64,000 nucleotides of DNA from Arcticibacterium luteifluviistationis (GTDB taxonomy: Bacteria > Bacteroidota > Bacteroidia > Cytophagales > Spirosomataceae). The stretch's first letter is position 1; every line of letters starts with the position of its first letter. The notes beneath the pieces were generated by a model. It saw only the letters and a program-made list of their open reading frames with translations. It was not told the DNA's origin and searched no databases. The position numbers were made by a program, and so were the translations under genes. The stretch lies in contig NZ_CP029480.1 of NCBI RefSeq assembly GCF_003258705.1, forward strand, positions 1-64,000, written 5' to 3'. Shown here one piece after another: positions 63,158 through 64,000 of the stretch.

Positions 63158-64000
63158 ATGTCTAATATTGATGAAGAAATAAACATTCTAAACAGTTTGG
63201 ATGACGAATTCTACCCCCGATATGAAGAGAATGACCTGATAAGTGATGATATCCTAAAAAAACTATTCAGACACTCCAAGAAACCTTTAAATTCCAATTT
63301 CTACAACGGGATCCTAAGAGATATCCACACCTACTTGGTAAATCAAGAAAATGACTTCCTAGACGAAGATGATGCGTTAGACCTCAAAATAGCTATCGCA
63401 AATTACCAGCTCCAATTGTCTCGTATAATATATAGGTTGGACTACTATGGCATAAAAGTAGGCATACAATGCTTGCGAATGCTTTCTCAGCATAGCCCCA
63501 ATGACACCCAACTAAAGAAAAGCATCCCAAATGAGCCTAGTATTGAACCTAGTTTTCAAAAAAACTGGATAGAACCGAGTATACCTGAACTTCAAAAAAA
63601 CTTTAACCACAAGGCCTTTTTGAAGACAACAAAACTCTTAAAAGAGTTACTTGAACTAAAGGAATTATTAAAATTCGATAGCAACTTTTTGTGCCTGGCA
63701 AATTGGTTTCTTGATGATTTCCTAAAGTGTCCAAATTTTCAACTTAGCCTTTCTGTACCTGACCATGAGAACCCTTATCCAGATATTTTTGAAAAAGGCT
63801 TTGGCTGGGCAGTATTTAGCAACTATGTCCAAAACCATAAATATGGGGTTTCTAATGCTGTTTTTAGCTATTTATTTAGGCAAATGCTCTCTGATGGCTA
63901 CATACGTAAAAGACTATCACATATAGATTTTGAAAATTGGATTTGGGACGTTTACAAAATTAGACTCTCAAGAATTAAGACCATGCGAGAAATAGGTTTA
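63158..64000 (+). CDS. partial hypothetical protein, open at the window end
   Basis: An open frame from the ATG at 63158 to the window end, 281 codons without a stop, so the gene continues beyond 64000. The product has no signal peptide or transmembrane segment, is rich in Asn, Ser, Lys and Asp, begins MSNIDEEINILNSLDDEFYP, and has a Leu/Lys-rich central helix (about 150-170, LKTTKLLKELLELKELL) likely to be a coiled coil. No family is recognised. It follows tRNA-Asp by about 290 bp and a cluster of repeats, so it may be the first gene of an integrated element. Confidence 0.75.
   Translation, partial: MSNIDEEINILNSLDDEFYPRYEENDLISDDILKKLFRHSKKPLNSNFYNGILRDIHTYLVNQENDFLDEDDALDLKIAIANYQLQLSRIIYRLDYYGIKVGIQCLRMLSQHSPNDTQLKKSIPNEPSIEPSFQKNWIEPSIPELQKNFNHKAFLKTTKLLKELLELKELLKFDSNFLCLANWFLDDFLKCPNFQLSLSVPDHENPYPDIFEKGFGWAVFSNYVQNHKYGVSNAVFSYLFRQMLSDGYIRKRLSHIDFENWIWDVYKIRLSRIKTMREIGL

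Noticed and set aside
62976-63182. A 68-codon TTG-started frame upstream of the unknown gene
   Set aside because: It starts in the arm of the inverted repeat, overlaps the better-supported frame at 63158, has no good leader and its product is Ser/Leu/Gln-rich without family resemblance.
1-64000. CRISPR arrays, insertion sequences, rRNA operons
   Set aside because: No regularly spaced direct repeats with spacers, no transposase-like frames and no rRNA-like sequence were seen.

Overview
The window looks like a chromosomal segment from a member of the Bacteroidota, most likely the Cytophagales. Several independent signs support this. There is a secreted protein with a gliding-motility/type IX secretion C-terminal domain. 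There are outer-membrane TonB receptors with carboxypeptidase-regulatory-like N-termini. Promoter -7 elements of the form TAnnTTTG recur, and Shine-Dalgarno sequences are nearly absent except one very strong site in front of rpsU. The family assignment below phylum level is inference. Coding density is high and genes are mostly intact; no insertion sequence, CRISPR array, rRNA operon or prophage was seen. The one candidate for foreign DNA is the last ~1.1 kb.

Layout. 1-3.5 kb: dnaA, convergent with a ybaB-glycosyltransferase-coaE operon. 3.5-5.6 kb: large type IX cargo protein. 5.9-8.9 kb: ribBA-mtgA-dipeptidase run. 9-12 kb: argG, then a DtxR-type regulator coupled to an LptF/G-type permease. 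12-21.5 kb: accessory envelope region (small lipoprotein, LOG-family protein, beta-roll repeat protein, 1265-residue CotH protein, N-carbamoylputrescine amidase, GNAT, two lipoproteins). 22-26 kb: GlsB-like protein, Ldh-family dehydrogenase, DUF4139-DUF502-unknown operon. 26-33 kb: aroA, single-domain glutamate synthase, PIN toxin-antitoxin pair, folD, P-loop kinase, HerA-like ATPase. 33-40 kb: rpsU, xerC/D-type recombinase, M1 peptidase, LemA-TPM-TPM operon, cryptochrome DASH, DUF547 lipoprotein. 41-49 kb: two TonB receptors flanking a haloalkane dehalogenase and a sulfatase. 49.6-59.3 kb: prfC; tsaE-ald-unknown; mrdA-rodA-methyltransferase; pyrR-aat; pth. 59.5-62.6 kb: unknown secreted protein, Gfo/Idh/MocA oxidoreductase and nucleoside-type MFS permease. 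62.8-64 kb: tRNA-Asp(GTC), a strong hairpin, a tandem 11-bp repeat, an inverted repeat and a large unknown ORF running off the window.

How the genes work together. The core set covers replication initiation, CoA, riboflavin, folate, arginine and aromatic biosynthesis, translation (RF3, S21, Pth, TsaE, Aat) and cell elongation (PBP2-RodA, MtgA). The accessory set is mostly cell-surface: lipoproteins, secreted repeat proteins, TonB receptors, sulfatase. I did not find an obviously new multi-gene system. The places most worth a second look are the tRNA-Asp junction with the truncated unknown gene, the rpsU leader, the 53-codon ORF at 46450, the structured leader of the gene at 59499, and the secreted CotH and beta-roll proteins.
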